The translations under genes and the position numbers were made by a program. The notes beneath the pieces were generated by a model. It was not told the origin of the DNA, searched no databases, and saw only the letters and a list, made by a program, of their open reading frames with translations. A stretch of 64,000 nt of DNA, taken from Streptomyces sp. NBC_00344 (GTDB lineage Bacteria; Actinomycetota; Actinomycetes; Streptomycetales; Streptomycetaceae). The stretch covers positions 3,242,501 through 3,306,500 of the forward strand of contig NZ_CP107996.1 of NCBI RefSeq assembly GCF_036088315.1. The letters run 5' to 3'. Shown here piece after piece: positions 43,395 through 52,454 of the stretch (positions within the stretch are counted from its first letter, which is position 1; every line of letters starts with the position of its first letter).

Positions 43395-44096
43395 ATGAGC
43401 CAGCAGCAGACCTTCACCGCACTCGTCACCGGCGGGAACAGGGGCATCGGCCTCGAGACCTGCCGTCAGCTGGCCGGAGCCGGACTCGACGTCGTGCTCG
43501 CCGCGCGCGATCCGGCGCGCGGCCGGGCAGCGGCACAGAAACTCCGGGGCTCGGGAAGCCGGATCCGCTTCGAGGAACTGGACATCACAAGCTCCAAGAG
43601 CGTCCAGGACTGCGCCGGCCGGCTGGCCGACGCCGGTGTCGACATCGACGTACTCGTCAACAACGCGGGCGTGTACCCGACCGACGCGTTCTTCTCGCTC
43701 GACGAGGACACCATGAGCCACGCGATCGACATCAATCTGATGGGTGCCTTCCGGACCTGCCAGGCCTTCGTGCCTGCGATGGGCCGCCGCGGCTACGGAC
43801 GGGTGGTGAATCTGTCGTCGGGGCTCGGCGCCCTCACGGACAACATCCCGTCACCCGCGGCGTACGGCATCACCAAGGCGGCGCTCAACGCCCTCACCCT
43901 GGTCGTCTCGTCGGCCGCTTCCCCATCGGTGAAGGTCAACGCGGTCTGCCCCGGCTGGGTGCGGACCGACATGGGCGGAGCCGGGGCGCCGACCAGCGTC
44001 CAGAAGGGCGCCGACACGGTCACCTGGCTCGCCACGCTCCCCGACTCGGGACCGACCGGCGGCTTCTTCCGCAACCGGCGAAGGATCGACTGGTGA
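43395..44096 (+). CDS. Short-chain dehydrogenase/reductase (SDR)
   Basis: A 233-aa classical SDR: cofactor loop TGGNRGIG, NNAG, the catalytic Ser in NLSSGLG and YxxxK as YGITKAALN, then CPGWVRTDMGG. NADP preference is suggested by Arg in AARDP after strand 2. Substrate unknown. AGGACGG lies before the ATG. It is monocistronic between the LtrA-type gene and a strong terminator. Confidence 0.9.
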   Translation: MSQQQTFTALVTGGNRGIGLETCRQLAGAGLDVVLAARDPARGRAAAQKLRGSGSRIRFEELDITSSKSVQDCAGRLADAGVDIDVLVNNAGVYPTDAFFSLDEDTMSHAIDINLMGAFRTCQAFVPAMGRRGYGRVVNLSSGLGALTDNIPSPAAYGITKAALNALTLVVSSAASPSVKVNAVCPGWVRTDMGGAGAPTSVQKGADTVTWLATLPDSGPTGGFFRNRRRIDW

Positions 44097-44237
44097 GCCC
44101 GGCACGCACCGCCGGCCGCCGGCCCGCCCGCCCGAGCGGCTTCATGTCCCACACGTTCCAGTGGCTGGGGCAGCTGGCGGGTCCCGGCCCGGCTGTACCC
44201 GGAGCGCTCCGTCCGCGGCGCCGCGGACGGGGACGGG

Positions 44238-44290
44238 CACCGGGGGGGAGGGGCCCACGACACCCTGTCGTGGGCCCCTCCCCCCCGGTG
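44238..44290. terminator. 25-bp perfect bidirectional terminator
   Basis: An inverted repeat with 25-bp perfect arms (left arm 44238-44262, right 44266-44290, spacer CCC), rich in G and C runs, between the convergent SDR and antiporter genes. One of the longest perfect stems in the window. Confidence 0.85.
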
Positions 44291-44299
44291 CGGACGCCG

Positions 44300-45529
44300 T
44301 CAGTCCTGTGCCGCCTGCACCGCCTCGTGCGCCAGCAGTTCGTCGATGACGACCGGCTCCGCCGCCCGCTGCTTCCGCCACTCGATGACCCGCTGCGCCA
44401 CGGGTTCGGTGAAGCGGGCCGTGACCGGACCGAGCACCACGAGAAGCAGCACGTACGCGGTCGCCAGCGGTCCGAGCGCCGGTTCGATCCCCGACGCGGT
44501 CGCCAGCCCGGCGATCACGATGGAGAACTCACCCCTGGCCACCAGCGCGCCGCCGGCCCGCCACCGCCCACGGGTACCGATGCCGGTCCGCCGCGCCGCC
44601 CAGTAGCCCGTGGCGATCTTCGTCATCGCGGTGAGTACGGCGAGCGCCAGCGCCGGCAGCAGAACCGGCGGGATCGTCTCCGGGTCCGTGTTCAGTCCGA
44701 AGAAGACGAAGAACACCGCGGCGAACAGGTCCCGCAGCGGCATGAGCAGATGATGGGTGTGCTCCGCGACCTCCCCCGAGAGGGCGATGCCCACAAGGAA
44801 CGCGCCCACCGCCGCGGAGACCTGCACCTTCTGCGCGAAGCCCGCCACCAGCAGGGTGAGCCCGAGCACCACGAGCAGCAGCTTCTCCGGATCGTCGCTG
44901 GAGATGAACCTGGAGATCACCCGGCCGTACCGGACCGCGATGAGCAGGACGGTGCCCACCGCGGTCAGCGCGATCGCCAGGGTGAGCCCGCCGACCGCCC
45001 AGCCGGTGCCCGCGAGCAGCGCCGTGAGAATGGGCAGGTACAGCGCCATCGCGAGGTCCTCGAGCACCAGCACGCTGAGGATCGCGGGGGTCTCCCGATT
45101 GCCCAGACGTCCCAGGTCACCCAGCACCTTGGCGATCACGCCCGACGAGGACACCCAGGTGACCCCGGCGAGTACCACCGCGGCCACCGGGCCCCAGCCC
45201 AGCAGCAGGGCAGCGGCGGCGCCGGGAAGTGCGTTGAGCACGAAGTCGACGCCGCCTGCCGGGGCGTGCGTCTTGAGATGGCCGACCAGGTCCCCTGCGG
45301 TGTACTCCAGGCCGAGCATCAGCAACAGCAGCACGACACCAATCTCGGCGCCGACCTCGATGAAGTCCTCGCTGCCGGCCAGCGGCACGATCCCGCCGTG
45401 TCCGAAGAGGAGTCCGGCCAGCAGATAGAGCGGGATGGCCGAGAACCTCATCCGTACGGCGACCCTGCCGAGCAGTCCCAGGGCCAGCACGACGGCGCCG
45501 AACTCGATCAGAAAGACTGCGGAGTCCAC
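44300..45529 (-). CDS. Monovalent cation:proton antiporter (CPA2; KhtU/KefB-like)
   Basis: A 409-aa polytopic protein from a GTG at 45529 (MDSAVFLIEFGAVVLALGLL). It has about 11-12 membrane helices and typical CPA2 stretches: LLFGHGGIVPL, LLLLMLGLEYTAGDL, LAGVTWVSSSGVIAKVLGDL, VLEDLAMALYLPIL and ALVARGEFSIVIAGL. It starts 4 bp after the KhtT-like gene, so the pair should form a K+(Na+)/H+ antiporter with an RCK_C regulator, as in Bacillus KhtTU. Last gene of the 13-gene run and followed by the strong terminator. Confidence 0.9.
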   Translation of the reverse strand: MDSAVFLIEFGAVVLALGLLGRVAVRMRFSAIPLYLLAGLLFGHGGIVPLAGSEDFIEVGAEIGVVLLLLMLGLEYTAGDLVGHLKTHAPAGGVDFVLNALPGAAAALLLGWGPVAAVVLAGVTWVSSSGVIAKVLGDLGRLGNRETPAILSVLVLEDLAMALYLPILTALLAGTGWAVGGLTLAIALTAVGTVLLIAVRYGRVISRFISSDDPEKLLLVVLGLTLLVAGFAQKVQVSAAVGAFLVGIALSGEVAEHTHHLLMPLRDLFAAVFFVFFGLNTDPETIPPVLLPALALAVLTAMTKIATGYWAARRTGIGTRGRWRAGGALVARGEFSIVIAGLATASGIEPALGPLATAYVLLLVVLGPVTARFTEPVAQRVIEWRKQRAAEPVVIDELLAHEAVQAAQD

Positions 45530-45533
45530 CGGA

Positions 45534-46019
45534 TCACTTCCGCTCGAGGATGCCGTGGGCCGCGTCGACGCCCTCACGCGTGCCCACGACGATGACCGCG
45601 TCACCGCCACGCAGCCGGAAATCCGGGCCCGGCGAGGGGATCGCATGGGCCCGGCGCATCACCGCCACGATGGAGGCACCGGTGGCGGTCCGCATCCTGG
45701 TGTCGCCGAGCACCCGGCCGTTCCAGTACGAACCACCGGTCACCGAGACCCGCTCGGCGATCAGCCCGTAGTCGCTGGTGTGCAGCAGATTCGGGTTGTT
45801 GTGGTCCGGCAGCAGCGCATCGGTCAGCGACATGGCTTCGGCCGCCGTCAGCCTCATGGAGAGCCCGCACGAGTCGGGGTCGTCGTCGTGGTGCACGTTG
45901 AAGGTGCGGGTGCCGTCACGGTGCGCGATGACCGACAGGGTGTCGTGCCGCCGGGTCGTGATCTCGTACTGCACCCCGATGCCGGGCAGCGGGGTGGTCC
46001 TCATCCGTGGAGCGGTCAC
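45534..46019 (-). CDS. RCK_C (TrkA-C) regulatory subunit of antiporter, KhtT-like
   Basis: A 161-aa cytosolic protein from a GTG with AAGGGAG upstream. The N-terminal half (TTPLPGIGVQYEITTRRHDT, LSVIAHRDGTRTF) matches KhtT, and the C-terminal RCK_C domain is GASIVAVMRRAHAI, PSPGPDFRLRGGDAVIVVGT. In Bacillus, KhtT binds cyclic di-AMP and gates KhtU. Here the pair closes the large run that begins with the ThDP gene. 24 bp behind glgB. Confidence 0.87.
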   Translation of the reverse strand: MTAPRMRTTPLPGIGVQYEITTRRHDTLSVIAHRDGTRTFNVHHDDDPDSCGLSMRLTAAEAMSLTDALLPDHNNPNLLHTSDYGLIAERVSVTGGSYWNGRVLGDTRMRTATGASIVAVMRRAHAIPSPGPDFRLRGGDAVIVVGTREGVDAAHGILERK

Positions 46020-46043
46020 GTTCGTCTCCCTTACGCATGGACG

Positions 46044-48248
46044 TCATTGCGGTCGGAGCCAGACGGCACCGAGCGGCGGCAGCACGAGGGCCGCACTGGA
46101 CTCGAACCCCTGCCAGGACACCGGCTGGGCCTGGATCCGCGACGGATTGACCGTGCCGCTGCCGCCGTACGCCGCGGCGTCGGTGTTGAGCACCTCGGTC
46201 CAGTCGCCTGCGGCGGGCAGCCCGACCCGGAAGTCGTGCCGCGGGGTGGGCTGGAAGTTGAAGACGCAGACCAGCGGGGCGCCCGCCGCGTCGTACCGGA
46301 CGAAGGAGTACACGTTGTCGTCTGCCGCGTCGGCGTCGATCCACCGGAAGCCGTCGGGGTTGGTGTCCCGGGCCCACAGGGCGGGGATCTCGAGATAGTG
46401 CAGGTTCAGGTCCCTGACGAGGTCGCGCACCGCGGAGTGCGAGGCGTGCCGCAGCATCGACCAGTCGGGACCCGCGTCGTGCGACCACTCGGTGTCCTGG
46501 GCGAACTCCTGGCCCATGAAGACCAGTTGTTTACCGGGGAAGGCCCACATGAAGGCGAGATAGGCACGCAGGTTGGCGAACTGCTGCCACCGGTCGCCGG
46601 GCATCTTGGTGAGCAGCGAACCCTTTCCGTGCACCACCTCGTCGTGGCTGATCGGCAGCAGATAGCTCTCGGCGTAGGCGTAGACCATGGGGAAGGTCAT
46701 GGAGTGGTGGTGATGGCGGCGGTGGACCGGGTCCTGCGCCATGTACGACAGGGAGTCGTGCATCCAGCCCAGATTCCACTTCAGTCCGAAGCCCAGACCG
46801 CCGTGGTCGGTACGCCGGGTGACCCCGTCCCAGGCGGTGGACTCCTCGGCTATCGTCATCACGCCGGGACAGCGCCGGTAGACGGTGGCGTTCATCTCCT
46901 GGAGCAGTTCCACCGCTTCGAGGTTCTCCCGGCCGCCGTACTCGTTGGGCAGCCACTCGCCCTCGTTGCGCGAGTAGTCGAGGTAGAGCATGGAGGCAAC
47001 GGCGTCGACCCGGAGCCCGTCGACATGGAACTCCTCGCACCAGTAGACGGCGTTGGCCACCAGGAAGTTGCGTACCTCGTTGCGGCCGAAGTCGAAGACC
47101 AGCGTCCCCCAGTCGGGGTGCTCGCCGCGGCGGGGGTCGGGATGCTCGTACAGCGCGGAGCCGTCGAATCCGGCGAGTGCCCAGTCGTCGCGCGGGAAGT
47201 GGGCGGGTACCCAGTCGACGATGACGCCGATGCCCGCCCGGTGCAGGGCGTCGACCAGGAAGCGGAAGTCGTCGGGGCTGCCGAGCTTCGCCATCGGGGC
47301 GTAGTAGGAGGAGACCTGGTACCCCCAGGATCCGCCGAACGGGTGCTCGGCGATCGGCAGGAACTGCACATGGGTGAAGCCGAGCGCCCGCAGATATCCG
47401 GGTAGTTCATCAGCGAGCTCGCGGTAACCGAGACCGGGACGCCACGACCCGATGTGCATCTCGTAGATGCTCATCGGCTGCTCCTCGACGGGGCGCCGTC
47501 CCCGTCCGGCCATCCAGTCGCCGTCGCCCCAGGTGTACGCCGAGCTGAAGACGCGCGAGGCGGTGCCGGGCGCCGCCTCGGCCGAGGCGGCCACCGGGTC
47601 CGCCTTCTGGATCCAGCGGCCGTCCCGGGTGAGGATCTCGTACTTGTAGTGAGCACCGTCGGCGATGCCGGGGACGAAGAGCTCCCAGACGCCGCTGCCG
47701 CCGAGCGAGCGCATCGGGTGGGCGGCGCCGTCCCAGTGATTGAAGCTCCCCACCAGCCGCACCGCGCGGGCGTTCGGTGCCCACACCGCGAACGCGGTGC
47801 CCCGCACCGGCCCCCAGCCGGCGTCCAGCTCGCGGACGTTGGCGCCGAGCACCTTCCAGAGCTGCTCGTGACGCCCCTCGACCAGCAGATGCAGATCGAG
47901 TTCGCCCAGCGCCGGCAGGAAGCGGTACGGATCGTCGTAAGTGTGGACGGTGTCCCCGTACCGGGCGGCCACCCGGTAGTCGGGCACATCCGTGCCCGGC
48001 AGCAGCCCGGTGAAGATGCCATCGCTCTCGTGCGTCAGCTCCGTCAGCACGTCACCGGACGCGGTGGTGATCCGTACGGCGTCGGCCAGTGGCCGCAGTA
48101 CACGTACCAGCACGCTGTCCTGGCCCGGGTGGGGGCCGAGCAGCGCATGCGGATCGCTGACCTCACCGGTGGTGAGGCGCTTCAGGTCCGTGGGGGGCAG
48201 GCTCGCCGGCATCGGCCCGGGGCGGTGGGAGTGCGGTGCCATGGTCAT
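46044..48248 (-). CDS. glgB: 1,4-alpha-glucan branching enzyme
   Basis: A 734-aa GH13 branching enzyme from the ATG at 48248 (GGAAG upstream). Order: N-terminal domain (about 30-115), CBM48 (about 135-220), GH13 barrel and C-terminal beta domain. Catalytic residues are in LRVDAVASMLYLDYS (nucleophile Asp), MTIAEESTAW (acid Glu) and PISHDEVVHGKGS. It introduces alpha-1,6 branches into the linear glucan made by GlgE. It begins 2 bp after glgE, so the pair is coupled. A frame continues upstream but lacks similarity. Confidence 0.96.
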   Translation of the reverse strand: MTMAPHSHRPGPMPASLPPTDLKRLTTGEVSDPHALLGPHPGQDSVLVRVLRPLADAVRITTASGDVLTELTHESDGIFTGLLPGTDVPDYRVAARYGDTVHTYDDPYRFLPALGELDLHLLVEGRHEQLWKVLGANVRELDAGWGPVRGTAFAVWAPNARAVRLVGSFNHWDGAAHPMRSLGGSGVWELFVPGIADGAHYKYEILTRDGRWIQKADPVAASAEAAPGTASRVFSSAYTWGDGDWMAGRGRRPVEEQPMSIYEMHIGSWRPGLGYRELADELPGYLRALGFTHVQFLPIAEHPFGGSWGYQVSSYYAPMAKLGSPDDFRFLVDALHRAGIGVIVDWVPAHFPRDDWALAGFDGSALYEHPDPRRGEHPDWGTLVFDFGRNEVRNFLVANAVYWCEEFHVDGLRVDAVASMLYLDYSRNEGEWLPNEYGGRENLEAVELLQEMNATVYRRCPGVMTIAEESTAWDGVTRRTDHGGLGFGLKWNLGWMHDSLSYMAQDPVHRRHHHHSMTFPMVYAYAESYLLPISHDEVVHGKGSLLTKMPGDRWQQFANLRAYLAFMWAFPGKQLVFMGQEFAQDTEWSHDAGPDWSMLRHASHSAVRDLVRDLNLHYLEIPALWARDTNPDGFRWIDADAADDNVYSFVRYDAAGAPLVCVFNFQPTPRHDFRVGLPAAGDWTEVLNTDAAAYGGSGTVNPSRIQAQPVSWQGFESSAALVLPPLGAVWLRPQ

Positions 48249-48250
48249 GG

Positions 48251-50290
48251 CTACGGCTTCCTGTTCGTGATGACGTGGGCCACCTGACACTGCGGATCGA
48301 GACGCACGTAGTTCTCCCGCCCCCACTGGTAGGTCGCGCCGGAGAGCACGTCGTGGGCGTCGAGGGAATCGGTCCTGTCCAGGCCGAGCGCGGTGAGGTC
48401 GAGGGAGACGGTCGCCTCCCGCACGCTGTGCGGGTCGAGGCTGAGCACCACGAGCACCCAGTCGTCGTCGTGCCGTTTCGAGAAACAGACGACCGCGTCG
48501 TTGTCCGTGCGGTGGAAGCGGAGATTGCGAAGCTGGTGCAGGGCCGGGTGGTCCCGGCGCACCTCGTTGAGGGTGCGCAGCAGCGGGGCGAGCGACCGGC
48601 CTGCCGTCTCCTCGGCCTTCCAGTCCCTGGGCCGCAGCTGGTACTTCTCCGAGTCCAGGTACTCCTCGCTCGCCGGGCCCGCGGCCACGTTCTCGCACAG
48701 CTCGAAGCCGGCGTAGACACCCCAGGCGGGGGACGCCGTCGCCGCCAGCACGGCGCGGATACCGAACGCGGGCCTGCCGCCGTACTGCAGATAGGCGTTG
48801 AGGATGTCCGGGGTGTTCACGAAGAGGTTGGGGCGCAGACAGGCGGCGCTCTCCTCGCCGTCGAGTCCGGCCAGTTCGGAGAGATAGGACTCCACCTCGT
48901 CCTTGGAGTTGCGCCAGGTGAAGTAGGTGTACGACTGGTGGAAGCCGATCTTCGCGAGGGAGTGCATCATGGCCGGGCGGGTGAAGGCCTCGGCGAGGAA
49001 CAGCACATCCGGGTCGGTTTCGTGGATCTCCTCGATCAGCATCTCCCAGAACGGCACCGGCTTGGTGTGCGGGTTGTCGACGCGGAAGATCCGGACGCCG
49101 TGCGCCATCCAGTGCCGCAGGACCCGCAGGCACTCCCTGTGCAGCCCGTCCGGATCGGTGTCGAAGTCGATCGGGAGGATGTCCTGGTATTTCTTGGGAG
49201 GATTCTCCGCGTAGGCGATCGAGCCGTCGATGCGGTGCCTGAACCACTCCGGGTGCTCCGTGACCCACGGGTGGTCGGGGGAGCACTGCAGCGCGAAGTC
49301 GAGAGCGACCTCCATCCCGAGGCCGGTGGCCCGGCCCACGAAATGGTCGAAGTCATCGAGGGTGCCCAGGTCGGGATGGATCGCGTCGTGACCACCGTCG
49401 GCCGAGCCGATCGCCCAGGGGGAACCGGGGTCGTGCGGCCCCGCCGTCAGGGCGTTGTTGGCGCCCTTGCGGTGGGTCGTACCGATCGGGTGCACCGGGG
49501 GAAGGTAGATCACGTCGAATCCCATGTCGGCGACCGCGTCCAGCCGTTCGGCCGCTGTGCGCAGCGTGCCGGAGTGCGGCGGCTCCACCACACCCTCGGC
49601 GTCCACCGTCGCCGGGACCGCCCCCTCGGAGCGTGGGAAGAACTCGTACCAGGCGCCGTAGAGGGCACGCTCACGGTCCACTCTCAGCGGCAGCTGGGCG
49701 GAAGACGTCACCAGTTCACGCAGCGGCCGGCGGGCGAGCAGCGCGGTCACCGCGGGGGCGACGGCCTCGGCGAGCCGCTCGTCGGGACCCCGTGTCCCGT
49801 CCAGCAACCGGTCGCGGGCGGCGGTCAGGGCCGCTCTGGCCGCCGGGTCGTCGGCGTCGCCGGTGAAGGAGGCCAGGGCCCGTTCGAGCAGGGCCGCGCC
49901 CTCGGTGAGGACCAGCTCCACATCGGCCCGGGCGGGGATCTTGATCTCGGCGGCGTGCCGCCAGGTCGCCACCGGGTCGGCCCATGCCTCGACCCGGAAC
50001 GTCCACTCCCCCTCCCGGCCGGCTGACACCCGCGCCGCGTAGCGGTCCGTACCGGGGGCGACGAGCCGCATCGGGTGCCATCCGCCCGGCACGCCGTCCG
50101 GGTCGGTCAGCACCACGTTCGCGGCGACCGCGTCGTGCCCCTCCCTGAAGACCGTCGCCGACACCTCGAAGACCTCACCCGGTACTGCTCGGGCAGGGCG
50201 CCGGCCGCCGTCCACCCGCGGGCGTACATCCTCGATCGGTATACGTCCGGTGGTCGGGGCGAACCGCCTGGTGGTGGGGTTGCCTTGCAT
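48251..50290 (-). CDS. glgE: GlgE maltosyltransferase (alpha-1,4-glucan:maltose-1-phosphate)
   Basis: A 679-aa GH13_3 enzyme from the ATG at 50290 (GGAGGC upstream). Catalytic region: the nucleophile Asp in IFRVDNPHTKP (about residue 390), the Glu in FLAEAFTRPAMM, and CLRPNLFVNTPDILNAYLQY. N-terminal beta domain with GRIPIEDVRPRVDGGRRPAR, the family start. GlgE transfers maltosyl units from maltose-1-phosphate to alpha-glucan. No treS or pep2 gene lies in the window, so maltose-1-phosphate would come from the GlgM-type enzyme or a distant locus. 77 bp behind the ParA-like gene. Confidence 0.96.
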   Translation of the reverse strand: MQGNPTTRRFAPTTGRIPIEDVRPRVDGGRRPARAVPGEVFEVSATVFREGHDAVAANVVLTDPDGVPGGWHPMRLVAPGTDRYAARVSAGREGEWTFRVEAWADPVATWRHAAEIKIPARADVELVLTEGAALLERALASFTGDADDPAARAALTAARDRLLDGTRGPDERLAEAVAPAVTALLARRPLRELVTSSAQLPLRVDRERALYGAWYEFFPRSEGAVPATVDAEGVVEPPHSGTLRTAAERLDAVADMGFDVIYLPPVHPIGTTHRKGANNALTAGPHDPGSPWAIGSADGGHDAIHPDLGTLDDFDHFVGRATGLGMEVALDFALQCSPDHPWVTEHPEWFRHRIDGSIAYAENPPKKYQDILPIDFDTDPDGLHRECLRVLRHWMAHGVRIFRVDNPHTKPVPFWEMLIEEIHETDPDVLFLAEAFTRPAMMHSLAKIGFHQSYTYFTWRNSKDEVESYLSELAGLDGEESAACLRPNLFVNTPDILNAYLQYGGRPAFGIRAVLAATASPAWGVYAGFELCENVAAGPASEEYLDSEKYQLRPRDWKAEETAGRSLAPLLRTLNEVRRDHPALHQLRNLRFHRTDNDAVVCFSKRHDDDWVLVVLSLDPHSVREATVSLDLTALGLDRTDSLDAHDVLSGATYQWGRENYVRLDPQCQVAHVITNRKP

Positions 50291-50367
50291 GTTCTTGCCT
50301 CCTGGCACCGGGGTGCGGTCGCGGGAAGGAACATCGGAAGAGGGGCTGAGATGGAAACGGCCGGACG

Positions 50368-51135
50368 TCAATGCCGGTATCCCGAGGTCCCGTTGCTCAC
50401 GTCCGAGATGATCCGGCGATACCCCGCCACCAGCGGATGCTGTGGGTAGGCCGTGCTGAAGTGGCGCTCCCCCGCGAGGGAGGCCAGCTCGGAGGCGTAG
50501 GGCAGGATCGCGGTGAGCCGGGTGCCGTAGACCGACTCGACGTTGTCACGCAGACGCTCGTGCACCATGCCGTCCGGCACCATGTTCACGGCCACACTCA
50601 GCCGACCGCAGCCGAGCCGGTTGGCCAGCGCCATGCTCTCCCGGGCGCCGGCCAGGTCCAGGCGGTCCGCCCGCGTCACCACGAGCAGGGCGTCCGAGCT
50701 GGCCATCGCGGTCACGGTCTCGTTGTTGAACCCGGCATGGGTGTCCAGCAGCAGCACATCCAGCGCGAGCGAGTCGATCAGCCGGTCGAAGCCCTCCCGC
50801 AGCAGACCGACGTCGTAACCGCGCCCCATGATTTCGTTGATACCGGCGGCCCGGCTCCTGGCCGGGACCAGGAAGAACCCCTCGTGCCCGGCTTTGGCAT
50901 CGGCAGGGTAGGCCGCGTCCTCGATCTCGCACCGACCGATCAGGTAGTCGGTCAACGAGCGGTGCGCGGCAGGCATCGTGTCGGCGAACATCACGTCCAG
51001 TGCCGGCGTCTGGATGTCCGTGTCCACCAGCGCGACCCTGCGGCCGGCCGATGCCAGCAGCAGCGCGATGTTGGCGGCGGTACTCGACTTCCCCGTACCT
51101 CCTCGGTAGGAGTGCAGGGTGATGATCTGGGACAT
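50368..51135 (-). CDS. MinD/ParA-type P-loop ATPase
   Basis: A 255-aa deviant Walker-A ATPase: YRGGTGKSSTAANIALLLAS, ALVDTDIQTPALDVMF and VLLLDTHAGFNNET. There is no C-terminal membrane-targeting helix of MinD and no ParB partner gene. Such ATPases often position large complexes or switch signalling partners. Its place between the PP2C gene (54 bp) and glgE (77 bp), same strand, suggests it acts with the partner-switch module, perhaps placing glycogen machinery in the cell; that is inference. Confidence 0.85.
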   Translation of the reverse strand: MSQIITLHSYRGGTGKSSTAANIALLLASAGRRVALVDTDIQTPALDVMFADTMPAAHRSLTDYLIGRCEIEDAAYPADAKAGHEGFFLVPARSRAAGINEIMGRGYDVGLLREGFDRLIDSLALDVLLLDTHAGFNNETVTAMASSDALLVVTRADRLDLAGARESMALANRLGCGRLSVAVNMVPDGMVHERLRDNVESVYGTRLTAILPYASELASLAGERHFSTAYPQHPLVAGYRRIISDVSNGTSGYRH

Positions 51136-51189
51136 GTTTCCACCCGGTGATTCGGTAGGGGGGCCGCCGGCGGACAGCAGAACAGGTCG

Positions 51190-52443
51190 TCAGCCGGTGC
51201 GGCCGGAATCCGGAGCCAGCCAGTGGACGGCCATCATGGTGATGTCGTCGGACTGCTCGGCCGGACCGACGAACTCGCTGAGAGCGCCGTCCATGTGATC
51301 GAGCAGTTCCCCGCCGCGGATGGGCCCGTTGGTCAGGTGTTTGATCATCTGCTCGTCGCCGAGGAACTCTCCCGACACCGAGCGTGCCTCGGTCACCCCG
51401 TCCGTGTAGATGAAGAGGGTGTCCCCGGGGCTGATCTGCGCATAGCCGAGCGAGAAGGTGACATCGGGAATGACCCCGACCGCGGGCCCGGTGGGCTCGA
51501 GCAGTACCGGCTCACCGCCGTCCGCGCTCACCACCACCGGCGGATTGTGACCACCGTTGATGTAGACGAGGTTGCCGGTCGCCGGGTCCAGCACGGCGAA
51601 GAACATGGTGGCGAAATAGCCCTGCCTGATGTGGTTCCTCGTCAGGTAGTTGTTGGTGCCCACCACCGCGTTCAGCAGCGGGGTCGCCCCCACCACCGGG
51701 ATCGCCCTGCTCTGTTCCTCCCGGACCGTCAGCTCGTCCGCCAGCAGGTCGGCGGCGATCAGGCTCTGCAGTCCGCTCTGCTCGGCCGTGTGCCGCAACA
51801 GGCTGCGGATCAGGGCCATGAAGAGGGCAGCGCCCACTCCCTTGTCACAGACATCGGCCACGACGAGGGCGATCCTGCGCCGGTTGACCAGCTCGAACAC
51901 ATCGTAGAAGTCTCCGGCGACGTCCCTGGCCGGACGGAATCGGACGTTGATCTCCCAGTCGTCGGGACTGGGCAGCGAGTCCGGCAGGAAACCCATCTGG
52001 ATCTCCCGCCCTATCTCCAGCTCTCGCTCGTAACTGATCAGCTCGGCGTGCGCCGCCACGTCCTCCATGGTCCGGCTGAACGCCGCGTGCTCATGGCAGT
52101 CCCGCAGACGGGCACGCACCAGGTCGGGGTAGAAGGGCGGCACAAGGTAGTCCGAACCGGCGTGTATGTGGTTGCCGAGCAGATGCAGGTCGTACTCGGC
52201 GTACGCCACCACGGTCGGCCATCTGCCCTCGTCGTTCAGCCTGCGTGCCACCGACTTGACCGTGTGCGGGGAGAGCCCGGCGTACGTCAGGAGGACGTCG
52301 GTCCCGGGAAGTTCTCCGCGCGGTGTCGCCAGCACATCGCCAGGGGTGTTGATCCGGACTTCGGCTCCCAGGCTCTCCAGGGCCCTCAGCAGTTCGAGGG
52401 GTGCATTGCGGTGTTCATCCAGAACGAGCACGTTGCGCACCAT
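51190..52443 (-). CDS. PP2C (RsbU/SpoIIE-type) phosphatase with pseudo-receiver domain
   Basis: A 417-aa protein. Residues about 1-120 fold like a response regulator, but the acceptor strand reads DVLLTYAG with Thr in place of Asp, so it is a pseudo-receiver. A helical linker (ERELEIGREIQMGFLPD) leads to a C-terminal PP2C domain (about 160-405) with DVAGDFYDVFE, VADVCDKGVG, GGHNPP and DTLFIYTDGVTEARS, the metal-binding pattern of RsbU/SpoIIE. It should dephosphorylate one of the STAS proteins nearby. It follows the RsbW-like gene by 11 bp. The pseudo-receiver may sense a ligand or partner protein. Confidence 0.9.
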   Translation of the reverse strand: MVRNVLVLDEHRNAPLELLRALESLGAEVRINTPGDVLATPRGELPGTDVLLTYAGLSPHTVKSVARRLNDEGRWPTVVAYAEYDLHLLGNHIHAGSDYLVPPFYPDLVRARLRDCHEHAAFSRTMEDVAAHAELISYERELEIGREIQMGFLPDSLPSPDDWEINVRFRPARDVAGDFYDVFELVNRRRIALVVADVCDKGVGAALFMALIRSLLRHTAEQSGLQSLIAADLLADELTVREEQSRAIPVVGATPLLNAVVGTNNYLTRNHIRQGYFATMFFAVLDPATGNLVYINGGHNPPVVVSADGGEPVLLEPTGPAVGVIPDVTFSLGYAQISPGDTLFIYTDGVTEARSVSGEFLGDEQMIKHLTNGPIRGGELLDHMDGALSEFVGPAEQSDDITMMAVHWLAPDSGRTG

Positions 52444-52454
52444 GTCACCCTCAT

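Noticed and set aside
46044..49286. Very long continuous frame through glgB into glgE
   Set aside because: The part beyond 48248 is a shadow of glgE; GlgB similarity begins at the ATG at 48248.
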